From Pseudomonadota bacterium (GTDB taxonomy: Bacteria > Pseudomonadota > Gammaproteobacteria > CAMYNG01), in the NCBI GenBank assembly GCA_020347585.1, contig CP070733.1, positions 2,422,517 through 2,428,983 of the forward strand: DNA of 6,467 nt. Reading direction: 5' to 3'. Of this stretch, positions 6,167 to 6,467 are shown one piece after another. How positions within the stretch are numbered: position 1 is the stretch's first letter; every line of letters starts with the position of its first letter. The notes below the pieces were generated by a model that worked only from the letters and a program-made list of their open reading frames with translations, did not search any database and was not told the origin of the DNA. The position numbers were made by a program, and so were the translations under genes.

Positions 6167-6467
6167 ACAAGCCGACCCGAACGTTTCTTGTGATTGCGGT
6201 GATCGCGATGCTGGTGGCCGGTTGCGGCGACGAACCGCAAACCGACGCGCCGGGCGCCGCCTCACAGGGTGAGGGGGTAAAGGAAACGGCGGTGGAGCAT
6301 GCGCGCAAGCATCTGGATCCCACCTGGGTGTGCCCGATGCACCCGCAGATTGCGCGTGGCGAGCCGGGCAGTTGTCCCATCTGCGGCATGGACCTGGTTG
6401 CCGTGGAACAGGAGGGCGCAGAAGAAACCGGTGAACGCAAGATCCTCTACTACCGTCATCCGCACAA
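6163..6467 (+). CDS. cusB-like: Heavy-metal efflux RND periplasmic adaptor, HMBD lipoprotein (CusB-like), 3' partial
   Basis: The first 101 codons of a membrane-fusion subunit run off the right edge. A lipoprotein signal peptide ends in the lipobox LVAGC with C21 as the acylation site, followed by a Gly/Ala/Glu-rich linker. A heavy-metal-binding domain follows (about 54-80): WVCPMHPQI, then PGSCPICGMDLV, with C57, H60, C71 and C74 as likely ligands. The last visible residues, KILYYRHPH, match the start of the conserved segment that leads into the barrel-sandwich adaptor body of CusB-type proteins. The adaptor links the inner-membrane pump to the TolC-like channel and, in Cus systems, binds Cu(I)/Ag(I). 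The ATG at 6163 overlaps the channel stop and has GGGAG (6151-6155) 7 nt upstream. The metal is inferred; other soft or divalent metals remain possible until the pump gene is seen. Confidence 0.9.
   Translation, partial: MNKPTRTFLVIAVIAMLVAGCGDEPQTDAPGAASQGEGVKETAVEHARKHLDPTWVCPMHPQIARGEPGSCPICGMDLVAVEQEGAEETGERKILYYRHPH

Noticed and set aside
4664..6265. 533-codon open frame on the minus strand, opposite the efflux channel gene
   Set aside because: It is a mirror of GC-rich coding sequence. Its translation is rich in Arg, His, Ala and Gln with no domain pattern, and the opposite strand encodes a clear TolC-family protein.

Overview
The window reads as chromosomal DNA of a GC-rich Gram-negative bacterium. 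A gammaproteobacterium is the best guess. The evidence is the style of the Sec and lipoprotein signal peptides, the outer-membrane efflux protein, and a PPK1 of the proteobacterial type with E. coli-like residue spacing. The genus cannot be named from the sequence. I see no tRNA, rRNA, CRISPR array, insertion sequence or phage gene.

Layout. (1) Positions 1-1710, + strand: an exported Sel1-repeat protein, then after 53 nt an exported protein with two rhodanese domains. The second domain has lost its catalytic cysteine. This block closes with two tandem hairpins, and the second is a textbook intrinsic terminator. (2) Positions 1711-1967: a converging intergenic stretch with no convincing gene. 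(3) Positions 1968-4046, - strand: a complete polyphosphate kinase (ppk1) with both active-site histidines. (4) Positions 4047-4296: a comparatively AT-rich divergent intergenic region carrying three separate inverted repeats and several weak promoter-like elements. (5) Positions 4297-6467, + strand: the start of a heavy-metal RND efflux operon of the Cus/Czc type. It holds a small exported Cys/His-rich protein, a 205-nt gap with small hairpins, a TolC-family outer-membrane channel, and, overlapping it by ATGA, the first 101 codons of a lipoprotein membrane-fusion subunit with a heavy-metal-binding domain. The inner-membrane RND pump gene would be expected just beyond the right edge.

Function. 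The right-hand genes fit an envelope-spanning pump that removes metal ions, probably Cu(I)/Ag(I), from the periplasm. The small Cys-rich protein is a plausible periplasmic metal-binding accessory. PPK1 makes polyphosphate, which can itself sequester metals, but its link to the efflux operon is only divergent adjacency. The Sel1 and rhodanese proteins are both exported, and nothing here ties them to the other genes.

No clearly new system is visible. The items most worth a second look are the Cys-rich leader protein, the structured region upstream of it, and the half-degenerate tandem rhodanese.
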